A stretch of 64,000 nucleotides of DNA from Bog-473 sp963840435 (lineage in GTDB: Bacteria; Actinomycetota; Acidimicrobiia; Acidimicrobiales; RAAP-2): positions 930,001-994,000 of the forward strand of contig CAWIYY010000012.1 of assembly GCA_963840435.1 (NCBI GenBank), read 5' to 3'. Of this stretch, positions 1 through 9,362 are shown piece after piece (position 1 is the first letter of the stretch; every line of letters starts with the position of its first letter). Below the pieces are notes generated by a model, which was not told the origin of the DNA, searched no databases, and saw only the letters and a list, made by a program, of their open reading frames with translations. The translations under genes and the position numbers were made by a program.

Positions 1-2
1 CC

Positions 3-1016
3 GAGCCCGCGAGGACGGGTAAGGGGGCGCGTTGGCGCACGGATTTACCCTGGCTGCTCAAAGATCCGACCACCTGGCGGGACCTCCTCTGGCTCTTCGT
101 GAACCCGACCGTCGGTTGGGTGTTAACCCTCATCCCCGCCGCATTGGTTCTCTGGGGCCTGTTCGGCGTGGTGATGCCCGCTGCGTGGAAGCCGCTTGTC
201 GACGCCGGGGCCAACAACTGGTACGGACCCATCCACGTCACGACGTCGTCGTCGGCGTGGGCGTGCGTCCCGCTCGGCTTGGCGTTCGTCCTAGCCGGCT
301 TCGCCGTGGGACCTGCCGTTCTGGCCAGCTACGGCCGATTCGCCCGGTGGCTGCTGGCGCCGAGCCGCCGGGCCGAACTCGCCCGGGAGGTCGCACAACT
401 GGCCCAGAGCCGCAGCGAAGTGGTCGATCACCAGGCCGAAGAGATCCGAAGGATCGAGCGCGACCTCCACGACGGGGCACAGGCACGGCTCGTGGCCATG
501 GGCATGACGTTGGGAGCCGTCGAACAACTCCTCGAGCGTGACCCTGCGGCTGCGAGGGAACTTGTGGTCGATGCGAGAGAATCCTCGGCCAAGGCGATCG
601 GAGAACTACGAGACCTGGTGCGAGGGATCCATCCCCCCGTCCTCGCCGACCGTGGTCTGGCGGACGCGGTGCGGGCGCTGGCCCTCGACGGGCCCCTTGA
701 CATCTCGGTCGACGCCGACCTGGGTGATCGGCTGCCCGCCCCGGTCGAGTCGGCCGCGTACTTCGCTTTCAGCGAGCTGTTGGCCAATGTCGCCAAGCAC
801 GCAGACGCCCAGCAGGTCCGCGTCGACCTTCGACGGCGGGCCGGCGTGGTGCGCATGACGGTTTCGGACGACGGTGCCGGTGGTGCCGACCCCGTCAACG
901 GCACCGGGCTTCGAGGAATCGAACGACGGGTCGCGGCCTTCGGCGGCACGCTCCTGGTCGTCAGCCCAGTCGGGGGACCCACCGTGGCCACCGTGGAGAT
1001 CCCATGCGAGTCGTGA
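3..1016 (+). CDS. NarL-type sensor histidine kinase (5' end outside window)
   Basis: Membrane sensor kinase that would autophosphorylate and pass phosphate to the regulator encoded next. The frame is open from the first bases of the window, and residues before the GTG at 99 (motif DPTTWRDLLWLFVNP) read as the usual start of this membrane sensor domain, so the true start lies upstream. Two or three hydrophobic stretches are followed by a HisKA_3 dimerisation helix with the phospho-acceptor His in ERDLHDGAQARL. An HATPase_c domain follows (N box ELLANVAKHAD, G boxes DDGAGG and GTGLRGIERR). It overlaps the response regulator by 13 bases, so the two are translated together. The signal sensed cannot be told. 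Confidence 0.93.
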   Translation, partial: EPARTGKGARWRTDLPWLLKDPTTWRDLLWLFVNPTVGWVLTLIPAALVLWGLFGVVMPAAWKPLVDAGANNWYGPIHVTTSSSAWACVPLGLAFVLAGFAVGPAVLASYGRFARWLLAPSRRAELAREVAQLAQSRSEVVDHQAEEIRRIERDLHDGAQARLVAMGMTLGAVEQLLERDPAAARELVVDARESSAKAIGELRDLVRGIHPPVLADRGLADAVRALALDGPLDISVDADLGDRLPAPVESAAYFAFSELLANVAKHADAQQVRVDLRRRAGVVRMTVSDDGAGGADPVNGTGLRGIERRVAAFGGTLLVVSPVGGPTVATVEIPCES

Positions 1017-1648
1017 TCGTGGAGGATTCGCTCCTCATCCGCGAGGGCCTCACCCGGCTCCTCGAAGTGTCTGGCGCTTCAGTCGCCGCGGCGGTGGGGG
1101 AAGTGCCCGCCTTCCTCACGGCCGTCGCCGAGCTGAACCCGGACATTGCGATCGTGGACGTCCGGCTGCCGCCCTCGTTCACCGACGAGGGCCTGCGGGC
1201 CGCCCTCCAGGTCCGAGCAGAACATTCTGGACTCCCGGTGCTGGTGCTGTCGCAGTATGTCGAGCAGCTCTACGCCCGTGAACTCCTCGCCGACGGGCAA
1301 GGAGGCGTTGGCTACCTCCTCAAAGACCGGGTGCTCGAAGGCGACTCTTTACTCGACGCCGTGTTCCGAGTGGCCGAAGGCGGCACTGCCCTTGATCCCG
1401 AGGTCGTCTCCCGGCTCCTTGGCCGTCGGTCCCGCAGTCAGCCGCTGGCCCGGTTGAGCCCCCGCGAGCGCGAGGTCCTCATCCTGATGGCCGAAGGGCG
1501 TTCGAACGCGGCGATCGCGCAGCGGCTCGTCGTAAGCGAGCGGTCGGTGGCCAAGCACACCTCGGCGATCTTTACCAAGCTCGACCTTCCGCCCTCCGAC
1601 GACGACAACAGGCGGGTGCTGGCGGTCCTGGCCTATTTCGAACGCTGA
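1004..1648 (+). CDS. NarL/LuxR-family response regulator
   Basis: DNA-binding partner of the kinase just upstream. The receiver domain is at about residues 1-120, with acidic residues in VVIVEDS, the phospho-acceptor Asp in IVDVRLPP and the conserved Lys in YLLKDR. The LuxR-type helix-turn-helix is at about 145-205 (LSPREREVLILMAEGRSN). The length of 214 residues is normal for the family. The ATG lies inside the kinase's last codons. No target genes are evident nearby; the next gene is divergent in function and strand. Confidence 0.93.
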   Translation: MRVVIVEDSLLIREGLTRLLEVSGASVAAAVGEVPAFLTAVAELNPDIAIVDVRLPPSFTDEGLRAALQVRAEHSGLPVLVLSQYVEQLYARELLADGQGGVGYLLKDRVLEGDSLLDAVFRVAEGGTALDPEVVSRLLGRRSRSQPLARLSPREREVLILMAEGRSNAAIAQRLVVSERSVAKHTSAIFTKLDLPPSDDDNRRVLAVLAYFER

Positions 1649-1864
1649 CAATCGTGAGAGCACCGAAGGGCATGCGGACGATCGGTAGAAGTCACCTCCC
1701 ACGATCACCGCGTTCCCGTTCTGGACTGATCCAGTAGAGCTACTTCCCGAGCGTCCACCACCGCGGTGGGGGTCGCCTCAGGAACACATGCCTGGGCGAC
1801 CTTCGGGCACCTAACCCGAAGATCCGTGCAGCATCGATATGGACCGAGTTTCTCTGATCAACCC

Positions 1865-2767
1865 CTAATGATCCTTGTGGTTCTGTCGCCATCGGCCGGG
1901 CGGTTGACCATGGTGGCGGCGGAACGCTGCGGCGAAAGCGTAAGGCGAGGTGTAGCCGGTGCGGTCGGCTACTTGGGCGAGGCTGAGGTCACCCGAGCGG
2001 AGATGGTCTCGAGCGAGGGTCATTCGCCATTCAGTGAGGTATTGCATTGGCGCTTGGCCGAGGGCCTGCTGGAATGCTCGGGCAAAGGCCGGCCGAGAGA
2101 GACCGCTGAGGGAAGCCAATGTGGTCACCGTCCAGGGGCGGGCGGCGTCAGTGTGGATGGCGCGCAGCGCCGCGTTTAGGCGCGGGTCCGTCGAGGCGTG
2201 ATACCAGCGTGGCCCTTGTGGGCTCTGGCCGAACGACGCACGTATGGCGTGGACTAGGACGATGTCGAGGAGCCGGTCGAGGACCGTCTGCTGACCGGGT
2301 GCCGGGGTCGCAAGTTCGCGGGAGAGTAGAGCGACGGCATCGTGGAGCGGGTCGTCATTCGTGTGGGGCAGATGGAGGATGGGTGGGAGCGCCTCAACCA
2401 GCTGGCTGCCCACGTCGCCGGCGAACTGGTACGCGCCGCAGAGGAACACCGTTGCTTCTGGGTCACTCGTGTGGTCATCGTCTGCGTGCTGCGCTCGGAA
2501 GTCGTCCGGTGACACGCAGCGGGCAGTGGGGCTGTCAGCCACCCGGTGGTCGAGGCCACCCCGGACCAGTGCCACGTCGCCGGGAGCGAGCTCGACCGCC
2601 GATTGCGGGTCGTCGAGCCATAGCCAAGCATGGCCGCGAACGACGGCGTGAACGGCGAGCTGGATTGTGCCGGGCAAGCACACGCCCCAAGGAGGTCGTG
2701 CGACTGAACGAGCGAAGACACCCCCCGAGGCACGAGCGCGTGCGAGGTGTTCCTGGAGCACGTCCAT
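1865..2767 (-). CDS. AraC-family transcriptional regulator with cupin domain
   Basis: A 300-residue regulator. About 1-190 is a cupin-like ligand-binding region of the AraC-binding-like (Cupin_6) type, and about 200-295 holds the two AraC helix-turn-helix motifs (TLASLSGLSRPAFARAFQQA and LAQVADRTGYTSPYAFAAAF). It is divergent from the NmrA-like reductase, with 75 bases between the two starts. This arrangement is usual when the regulator controls the neighbouring oxidoreductase. The ligand is unknown. Confidence 0.92.
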   Translation of the reverse strand: MDVLQEHLARARASGGVFARSVARPPWGVCLPGTIQLAVHAVVRGHAWLWLDDPQSAVELAPGDVALVRGGLDHRVADSPTARCVSPDDFRAQHADDDHTSDPEATVFLCGAYQFAGDVGSQLVEALPPILHLPHTNDDPLHDAVALLSRELATPAPGQQTVLDRLLDIVLVHAIRASFGQSPQGPRWYHASTDPRLNAALRAIHTDAARPWTVTTLASLSGLSRPAFARAFQQALGQAPMQYLTEWRMTLARDHLRSGDLSLAQVADRTGYTSPYAFAAAFRRHHGQPPGRWRQNHKDH

Positions 2768-2842
2768 GATGTGAGAGTATCACGTAGTTATTAGAGCGGA
2801 TAACGCATTGATGCGCTCGTTCCTGCCAGGGACGATGGTCTC
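2768..2842. promoter_or_regulatory. shared promoter region of AraC regulator and NmrA-like gene
   Basis: These 75 bases are more AT-rich than their surroundings. They contain a short inverted repeat, GTTAT (2787-2791) and ATAAC (2800-2804), followed by GCAT-TG-ATGC (2805-2814). Both divergent genes must start transcription here, so an AraC-regulator site is expected. Which repeat is bound, if either, cannot be told from one sequence. Confidence 0.4.
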
Positions 2843-3694
2843 ATGACCAAGACAAGCAATCTGACCCTCGTGCTCGGCGGCACTGGCAAGACCGGGGTAC
2901 GCGTTGCCCGCCGGTTGGCAGGACTCGGCCTTCCAGTCAGGACGGCCGCCCGCCACGGTGGCGATATTCACTTCGACTGGGATGAGCCAGCCACGCACCG
3001 AGACGCCGTCGAAGGTGCGGATCGCCTGTATCTGATTGCACCGGTGATGCGCACCCGCTTCGCTCCACAGGTTTCAGCGTTTCTCGATCTGGCCGAGACC
3101 GTGGGCGTGCGACACGTCACCTATCTCAGTGCCTATGGCATCGAGTTCGCCCCGTCAGAGGTTGCGCTCCGGGCGGTCGAGCTGGATCTCATGGGTCGTC
3201 CCACATTGACCTACTCGATCGTGCGACCGGCCTGGTTCATGCAGAACTTCAGCGAGACGTTCTTGATGCCGGTCGATGACGTCATTGTCGTACCGACTGG
3301 GAGTGGCGGGGAAGCGTTCGTCGACGCCGAGGACATAGCCGCCGTGGCGGCGGCAACCCTCGCCGATCCGGAAGCCCATGCGGGCACCGAGTACGCCCCG
3401 ACCGGTCCGGACATCCTGACGGTGAGCGAAGCCGCGGACATCATCGCCAGCGTCACCGGTCGACCAATCCAACACGTGGATATCGACCGACTCTCCTGGG
3501 TCGACGGCGTGATCGCGTCAGGGGTGCCCGCCGAGTATGGCGAGATGCTGCAAATGCTCACCGAGACCGTCGCCTCCGGCCGCGGCTCGCACCCCAATGA
3601 CGACGTCGAGAAGGTGACCGGAGCACCGCCCACCAGCTTCACCGAGTTCGCCCGGCGTACGGCGGCGGCTTGGGATGGAGATCAAGCGTCATGA
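2843..3694 (+). CDS. NmrA-like NAD(P)-binding protein (atypical SDR)
   Basis: A 283-residue Rossmann-fold protein of the NmrA / NAD(P)H-binding atypical SDR family. The dinucleotide-binding loop LVLGGTGKTGVRVARRL is at about residues 9-25. The centre matches members that act as quinone or nucleoside-sugar-like reductases or as redox sensors (HVTYLSAYGIEF, SIVRPAWFMQNFSE). No classical SDR catalytic Tyr-xxx-Lys is obvious, so it may sense NADP rather than catalyse. It overlaps the following SnoaL-like gene by ATGA. Confidence 0.88.
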   Translation: MTKTSNLTLVLGGTGKTGVRVARRLAGLGLPVRTAARHGGDIHFDWDEPATHRDAVEGADRLYLIAPVMRTRFAPQVSAFLDLAETVGVRHVTYLSAYGIEFAPSEVALRAVELDLMGRPTLTYSIVRPAWFMQNFSETFLMPVDDVIVVPTGSGGEAFVDAEDIAAVAAATLADPEAHAGTEYAPTGPDILTVSEAADIIASVTGRPIQHVDIDRLSWVDGVIASGVPAEYGEMLQMLTETVASGRGSHPNDDVEKVTGAPPTSFTEFARRTAAAWDGDQAS

Positions 3695-4131
3695 TGGCGA
3701 CAGAAAACTCGAACGATTTCGCCGCGCTCGACCCGTTCTTCCGCATCATCGAAGAGGGTCTTGACGGGCTCGTCGACGGGGACCACTTCTTCGACCTGCT
3801 GGCCGATGACGTCGTCTTCGAGTACGTCATCACGGTTCCCGGCTACCCACGGCACGTCGTGGGCCGCTTCTCAGTGGCTGAGTTGTATCGAGCCTACGGT
3901 GACACTCTCGTGCTGGACCGATGTTTCGACCTGGCCGTTCATCGAGACCGAGAATCCGGCGTGGTCGTTCTTGAGTACGCCTCCGAGGGTCGTGCCGTTT
4001 CGACAGGGGTTGCCTACGCAAACCGCTACATCTCAGTGCTCACTGTTGTCGACCGCAAGGTCACCAGATGGCGCGACTACCTCGACCCGATCGCGGTCTT
4101 CGAAGCGGTTGGATGGCCACCTCGCGCCTGA
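3691..4131 (+). CDS. SnoaL-like / NTF2-fold protein
   Basis: A small protein of about 146 residues with the NTF2-like pattern (FFRIIEEGLDGLVDG, FFDLLADDVVFEYV, then strands ending in a WRDYLDPIAVFEAVG tail). This resembles SnoaL-like polyketide cyclase or isomerase folds. I chose the ATG at 3691 because it overlaps the stop of the NmrA-like gene (ATGA) and follows GGAG at about 10 bases. A TTG at 3670 is possible but has no ribosome site. It probably works with the NmrA-like reductase. The substrate is unknown. Confidence 0.85.
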   Translation: MMATENSNDFAALDPFFRIIEEGLDGLVDGDHFFDLLADDVVFEYVITVPGYPRHVVGRFSVAELYRAYGDTLVLDRCFDLAVHRDRESGVVVLEYASEGRAVSTGVAYANRYISVLTVVDRKVTRWRDYLDPIAVFEAVGWPPRA

Positions 4132-4764
4132 GGTACCAATTCCGCTCGGAAGTCAGGAGCGTCTGGCGTTCGAACCAAGTCGGGATGGGTCGGCCGGCGC
4201 CTTGAGTCGACGTTGCGCTGTCGGCCTTGTGCCGGCTCGTGCGGAACCCGAACGTCTCGGCCGATCCGCCCGGTGGGGCAAGGAGTTTCTCGGGACTCAA
4301 GTTGTGAGCGGCGGACTTCGGTAGGGGAGTGCCTGGGTCGCTGCAGAGGGCGGACGTCGTGGACAGCGACTTCGTCGGGTTTGCGGCCGAAGGCGCACGG
4401 TGCTCGTGAACCCACGCCACCATGGAACGCCTCTCGGCGCGTCTTCCGTAGAGGGCACAGGCGCCTGGCCAGCGGTTTCACTTTGCGATGGGCATGCAAA
4501 GCTTGAGGAACGGAGCTTTTTCTTGGGCCTGCCCGAGCAGTCCTGGAACCGGTGCGATTCAGGCACGTGAGGGACGAATTGGGCAACAGTTGATTTTGAG
4601 TCGGCGCGCCGCAGACCGATCGGTAGTGCAGGTGTTGACCAACTCTGTCCCCCGCGAAGCTGAGGAACACGCGGGCGAACACGTCATGGAAGGCGCGACT
4701 CCCATGAGCGACGCCCGACGCGACACCAATTGCTGCGCGCCCCGCCCAGAAAGGTTCACCCGAG
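4132..4764. other. 633-bp region without a convincing gene
   Basis: Open frames here on both strands have arginine-rich, low-complexity translations typical of non-coding frames in GC-rich DNA, and none has a good ribosome site. The last part must hold the promoter of the GGDEF/EAL gene. I see no tRNA, no clear repeat and no strong hairpin with a T run. Confidence 0.5.
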
Positions 4765-7650
4765 ATGTCCACTGATCCCTCTACGGCCAACAATGACTCG
4801 CCTGGCCCAGCCGACTCAGGGGCGCCGACTGATCAGATTTCCGGGATTTACACAATGGCCATTCTCGACTTCCTGGAAAGGAGGCTGTCGGCGGACGAAT
4901 TGGATGACTTCTTGGCGAGATCTGGCGAGACTCGAGGCGTCGAAGATCTCAAGAATCTGGCGTCGTGGACCTCCTTCGACCAGTTCAAGCGTTTGCTCGA
5001 GGAAGCTTCTCGTTCGTTGGGCTCGCCGTTTCAACCGGATGATGTTGATGTAGATATGTCGTCTGCCACCGTCGTCGCTGAGATCATGCAGGGCTTTGGT
5101 TCTCCTGGGGCGGTCTTTCGAGCCGGTGGAGACACCAATCCGATGGTGCCTATGCGGCGCTACGAAATAACCGAACTGGCGCCGAACGACTGGACGATCC
5201 GCGAGTGGTTTATCGGCGATTTTGCCCCGTACCCGGAATACTGTGCCTTTTTTGCCAACCTGTACGCAGGGATCCCGATGTACTTCGGCTTGGCTGCGGC
5301 AGAGGTCATCGAAGTGGAGTGCCAGTGCCGAGGTGACAGCGCCTGCCTCTTCCAATTGCACTGGGAGGAAGATGACGAGGGGTCGTCGCTCGAGCAGCAA
5401 CACGACGTACCCACCAAACTGCTTCAGGCGCGTTTGGATCAGTTGAAACAGATGATCACCGACCTCGCCTCGAACGAACGCTACGAGGATGTCCTCCAGG
5501 GAATTGTCAGATCTACCATGCGCGCCGTCATCGCCGGCGGAGCCGTACTGGCACTTGAAGCTCGGGCCGGGAGCCCACGAAAGGTCTACTCCGAAGGGCT
5601 GAGAGAGTCGGAAGCGGACTCGTTGGCAGATGACTTCCTGCGAGGAGTCGGGCGAGCAAGGTCAATCGCAGTCGAGGTGACCTCAGTCCGTCGCCACTAT
5701 GGCGTGCTCGCCATCGATGAGCGAGGCGGTATCTTCGCCTCCCAAGCGCAGGGTACTCTCGAGACCTACGCGCAACTGGCGGCAGCGACCCTCGATGCCG
5801 CCGACGCCATGGAGGACGCCCGACACCAGGCCAACACCGCCCGGGTGCTGTTGGATCTTTCCACCTCGTTGGCCGAGATCGTCGGAACCGAGGAGATGGC
5901 CGCCAAGGTCGCCCGCGCGGTGCCTGTCGTGATCGACTGCGACCGCGTCGCCGTCTTCCTCGACGACGCAGATTGGCAGGGCGCGGGCAACGGAGAATTC
6001 AAGCTCGTTGCTTCGCTCGGCTATCCCGATGACGTGGTGGCCACCTTGATGGCACGCTCCTATGCCAAAGTCCAGGCGGACACCGTCTCCGAACACGGCA
6101 TCGGACGGAGTTTGGTGTCGGACGTTGGCACCATGGCGACAATCGAAGCGCCGATCAGCTCTTCGGGCAAGGTGATCGGTCATATCGTGGCTGGGGTCAC
6201 GATCGACCCCGAGCGCCTGATCGTCACCCCGCGCCTGGCCGAAAAGCTTAAGGGACTCGCAGCCCAGGCTTCCATCGCAATCAGCAACGCCCGCTTGGTC
6301 GACCAGATCCGCTTCCAGGCCCTGCACGACCCATTGACGGGGTTGCCAAACCGGGGCTTGATTCTTGACCGCACCGAACAGATGCTGGCCCGGGCCCGTC
6401 GCACCAACGTGGCGACGGCCGCCCTCTTCATCGACCTCGACGGCTTCAAGGGCGTGAACGACACTCTCGGCCACACGGTCGGCGACCAGCTCTTGCGCGC
6501 GGTGACGACCCGGCTGACCCTCACCATGCGCGAGAGCGACAGCGTCGGCCGTCTCGGTGGCGACGAGTTCATCGTGCTCGTCGACGGCGCCACCATGGAT
6601 GCCGGTCCGGAGCTCGTGGCCGAACGGCTGCTCTCGGTGCTCCGAGCGCCCTTCGAGATGGAGGGATTGCCCAATGGTCCCCTCACTCTGACGGCCAGTA
6701 TCGGGATAGCCACCGGGCTACGACCCTCAGCCACTGAGCTCTTGCGCGACGCCGACATCGCGCTGTATGAGGCCAAGACGGCGGGCAAAGACCGCTTTGT
6801 CGTCTTCCGACCCGAAATGCACACTGTGGTCCAAGACCGCCTCCTCTTGGAGATGGACCTCCGTGAAGCGCTCAACTCCGGACAGTTCTTTTTGGCCTAC
6901 CAGCCGATCTTCAACCTCCGGAGCGGGGAGACGACGGGCGTCGAGGCACTCTTGCGCTGGCGCCATCCCGATCGAGGCGTGGTTCAACCGGACGACTTCA
7001 TCCCCGTCCTCGAAGAGTCCGGCATGATCGTCGACGTCGGCCGGTGGGTGTTCCAACAGGCTTGCCACCAGGGTGCGGTTTGGCAGGCCGGTGGGCACCG
7101 GCTCGATGTCTCGGTGAATGTCTCGGCCCGTCAGTTGGAGAGCGACCAGTTCATCGAGGACGTCTTGTACGCCCTCAAGACCTCGGGTTTCGACCCAAGA
7201 TCGCTCATAGTCGAGATCACCGAGACCGCCATCATGCGCAACGTGTCAACGGTCGTGCCGCGGCTGGCCGTCCTCAAGGACACTGGGGTGCGCATCGCCA
7301 TCGACGACTTCGGCACGGGGTACTCCTCGTTGGCCTATCTCCAACAGTTCCCCGTCGATACCCTCAAGATCGACCGGTCGTTCATCTCGACCATGTCGGA
7401 CTCGCCCGAGTCCGGTGCACTGATCCGTACCCTGGTCCAACTGGGCAAGACCCTAGGACTCGAGACCCTGGCTGAGGGGATTGAAGAATCGGCTCAGTAC
7501 TCCCAACTGGAGCGGGACCAGTGCGACAGCGGGCAGGGGTACCTGTACGCCCGGCCACTCGACGCCGACGCCGTTGAGTCATTCATCACCGCCCGGTCGG
7601 TCACCAATGCTCTGAGTACCATCGAAACCAAGATCCCCGATAACTCCTAG
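4765..7650 (+). CDS. V4R-like / GAF / GGDEF / EAL cyclic-di-GMP turnover protein
   Basis: A 961-residue cytoplasmic signalling protein. About residues 25-210 resemble a V4R / 4-vinyl-reductase-type sensor ending in the family's cysteine pattern (ECQCRGDSACLFQL). Two GAF-like segments follow (about 235-350 and 365-515). The diguanylate cyclase domain has an intact GGDEF at 598-602, and the phosphodiesterase domain has an intact EAL at 727-729 with later catalytic blocks ETAIMRN, IDDFGTGYSSL and KIDRSF. Both active sites look complete, so it could make and break c-di-GMP, perhaps switching with the ligand bound by the N-terminal domains. It is a single gene with its own leader. No membrane segment is seen. 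Confidence 0.93.
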   Translation: MSTDPSTANNDSPGPADSGAPTDQISGIYTMAILDFLERRLSADELDDFLARSGETRGVEDLKNLASWTSFDQFKRLLEEASRSLGSPFQPDDVDVDMSSATVVAEIMQGFGSPGAVFRAGGDTNPMVPMRRYEITELAPNDWTIREWFIGDFAPYPEYCAFFANLYAGIPMYFGLAAAEVIEVECQCRGDSACLFQLHWEEDDEGSSLEQQHDVPTKLLQARLDQLKQMITDLASNERYEDVLQGIVRSTMRAVIAGGAVLALEARAGSPRKVYSEGLRESEADSLADDFLRGVGRARSIAVEVTSVRRHYGVLAIDERGGIFASQAQGTLETYAQLAAATLDAADAMEDARHQANTARVLLDLSTSLAEIVGTEEMAAKVARAVPVVIDCDRVAVFLDDADWQGAGNGEFKLVASLGYPDDVVATLMARSYAKVQADTVSEHGIGRSLVSDVGTMATIEAPISSSGKVIGHIVAGVTIDPERLIVTPRLAEKLKGLAAQASIAISNARLVDQIRFQALHDPLTGLPNRGLILDRTEQMLARARRTNVATAALFIDLDGFKGVNDTLGHTVGDQLLRAVTTRLTLTMRESDSVGRLGGDEFIVLVDGATMDAGPELVAERLLSVLRAPFEMEGLPNGPLTLTASIGIATGLRPSATELLRDADIALYEAKTAGKDRFVVFRPEMHTVVQDRLLLEMDLREALNSGQFFLAYQPIFNLRSGETTGVEALLRWRHPDRGVVQPDDFIPVLEESGMIVDVGRWVFQQACHQGAVWQAGGHRLDVSVNVSARQLESDQFIEDVLYALKTSGFDPRSLIVEITETAIMRNVSTVVPRLAVLKDTGVRIAIDDFGTGYSSLAYLQQFPVDTLKIDRSFISTMSDSPESGALIRTLVQLGKTLGLETLAEGIEESAQYSQLERDQCDSGQGYLYARPLDADAVESFITARSVTNALSTIETKIPDNS

Positions 7651-7882
7651 TTAATAGGTGCGCGCCGCTTCCGCACGCCACAGCGCTGGCAAAGATGTGG
7701 CTTCCGACGATAAATGAGAGTGGGAGCCACCAAGGAATCGCGGTCGACGTCCACTCGCTGGACGGACGCTCTGGTTCCACACCGGGTGGGTGCTCAGAGG
7801 GGCCGCGACCTCATCCGGGGCTGAGATCAAGAAATTCGGGCGATGATGTTCGGAAATCGGGCTCGGCGAACGATGATGGGGT

Positions 7883-8398
7883 GTGGGCACCGCTGAGCAG
7901 CCTTCAGAGGTCGATCCAGTCGTCGCCATCTACCGACGAGCGTTGCCCCAGGTCTACGGCTATCTGTTGCCGCGCTGCGGCAGCACCGCTGTCGCCGAGG
8001 ATCTGACGGCCGAGACCTTCATGGCTGCCGTCACCGCCAGCCGGCAGGGAACCGTTTCGGAGGTGAAACTGGGCTGGCTGATCGGGGTGGCGCGCCACAA
8101 GTTGGTTGACCATTGGCGACGCTCTGCTCGCGACCAGCGCAACCTCGCCGTCGCCCAACAGATGAGCGACGGGCTCGACGACCCCTGGGAAGATCACCTG
8201 GACATCGCTGTGATGCACGGCGCCCTGGCCCGATTGTCGGCCCACCATCGGGCCGCGCTCACCTTGCGCTATCTCGATGGGCTCTCGGTAAGCGAAGTAG
8301 CAGAGCATCTCGACCGCAGCGTGCACGCCACCGAGACCCTCTTGGTCCGCGCTCGCAGCGCACTCCGTCGCATCTACCGAGAGGAGGAGAGCCCGTGA
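7883..8398 (+). CDS. ECF-type RNA polymerase sigma factor
   Basis: 171 residues with sigma region 2 at about 15-80 (VYGYLLPRCGSTAVAEDLTAETF, then RHKLVDHWRR) and region 4 at about 110-165 (LSAHHRAALTLRYLDGLSVSEVAEHL). The start is taken as GTG 7883 after a G-rich stretch; GTG at 7881 is in another frame. The stop overlaps the following VOC gene by GTGA. No classical membrane anti-sigma factor is adjacent, so the downstream protein's conserved N-terminus may fill that role. That is inference. Confidence 0.9.
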   Translation: MGTAEQPSEVDPVVAIYRRALPQVYGYLLPRCGSTAVAEDLTAETFMAAVTASRQGTVSEVKLGWLIGVARHKLVDHWRRSARDQRNLAVAQQMSDGLDDPWEDHLDIAVMHGALARLSAHHRAALTLRYLDGLSVSEVAEHLDRSVHATETLLVRARSALRRIYREEESP

Positions 8399-8952
8399 CG
8401 TCTGATCCTCTCGAGGGCTTGCGCCTGGCGATCGTCCCCATCGACCCGCGACCCGAGTTCGCCGAAACACTCTTACGCCGGATGCAGGACAGGGAGCAGC
8501 AGATCGCCGTCCAAAGCACGACGGCCACGGTGCGCTACTTCGTCACCGATCTCGACACCTCGGTCGCGTTCTACAGCCAACTTCTCGACTTCGAGGTGGA
8601 GCTGCGTCCGTCACCGTCCTTCGCCATGCTCTACCGGGGCGATCTTCGCCTCTTGCTCAGTGTGCCGGGCGCCGCGCACGCGCTGTCGGACGGCACACTG
8701 CCGGAGCCAGGTGGATGGACTCGTATGGCACTGGAGGTCCATGACCTACCCACGGTCATCGAGGTGCTTGGCGATCAGAACGTTCGTTTCCTGACCGACG
8801 TCGTCACCGGCGTAGGGGTCCGCCATGTCCTGCTCGAAGACCCCGCAGGCAACTTCATCGAGCTGTTCGAGCCGATGGCCGGCTACCACGAGCGGTCACG
8901 AGACCCAGCGAGTGAACGAACAGACCAGACCAGCGAGGAGAATCAACCGTGA
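8395..8952 (+). CDS. VOC (glyoxalase-like) protein with sigma-linked N-terminal extension
   Basis: 185 residues. The GTG at 8395 overlaps the sigma-factor stop and follows a strong GAGGAGGA site. About residues 1-40 form a short charged extension (LAIVPIDPRPEFAETLLRRM) before a VOC beta-alpha-beta-beta-beta domain at about 42-160 (TVRYFVTDLDTSVAFYSQLL, then HVLLEDPAGNFIELFEP). VOC folds include glyoxalases, dioxygenases and antibiotic-binding proteins, and the sequence does not say which this is. It is coupled to a second VOC gene by a GTGA overlap. Confidence 0.88.
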   Translation: MTSDPLEGLRLAIVPIDPRPEFAETLLRRMQDREQQIAVQSTTATVRYFVTDLDTSVAFYSQLLDFEVELRPSPSFAMLYRGDLRLLLSVPGAAHALSDGTLPEPGGWTRMALEVHDLPTVIEVLGDQNVRFLTDVVTGVGVRHVLLEDPAGNFIELFEPMAGYHERSRDPASERTDQTSEENQP

Positions 8953-9362
8953 GCACTGTCAGCGTCCGCTACATCGTCAACGACGTCGACGAGGCCATTC
9001 CGTTCTACTGCGAGCACCTCGGCTTCCACGAGGACATGCACCCCGATCCGGCCTTCGCCATGCTGTCTCGGGGGGACCTGCGCCTGGTGCTGGTCTCACC
9101 AATCGGACCTGACCACCGAGGAGGCGGATCGAGACCCATGCCCGACGGCACCAAGCAGGAACCCGGGGGTTGGAATCGGTTCATGCTGGAGGTAACCGAC
9201 CTTGCGGGCACCGTCGACACCCTACGTGGGCAGGGAGTTCGCTTTCGCAATGAGATCGTGACCGGCGTCGGCGGTAAGCAGATCATGGCGGAGGATCCCT
9301 CCGGCAACCCCGTTGAGCTGTTCGAACCGACAAGGCCGGAGGCGCGCCTCGCTCAGGATTGA
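8949..9362 (+). CDS. VOC (glyoxalase-like) protein
   Basis: 137 residues forming one VOC domain (VRYIVNDVDEAIPFYCEHLGF at the start, IMAEDPSGNPVELFEP near the end). It is a clear paralogue of the upstream gene and is coupled to it by a 4-base overlap. The pair may form a heterodimer or two-domain unit, since VOC proteins act as paired modules. The substrate is unknown. Co-transcription with the ECF sigma factor suggests a stress or toxic-compound response. Confidence 0.88.
   Translation: MSTVSVRYIVNDVDEAIPFYCEHLGFHEDMHPDPAFAMLSRGDLRLVLVSPIGPDHRGGGSRPMPDGTKQEPGGWNRFMLEVTDLAGTVDTLRGQGVRFRNEIVTGVGGKQIMAEDPSGNPVELFEPTRPEARLAQD

Noticed and set aside
4077..4793. 238-codon minus-strand frame in the 4.1-4.8 kb gap
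   Set aside because: No ribosome site and shuffled-looking Arg/Pro/Ser composition; it also overlaps the ends of two real genes.
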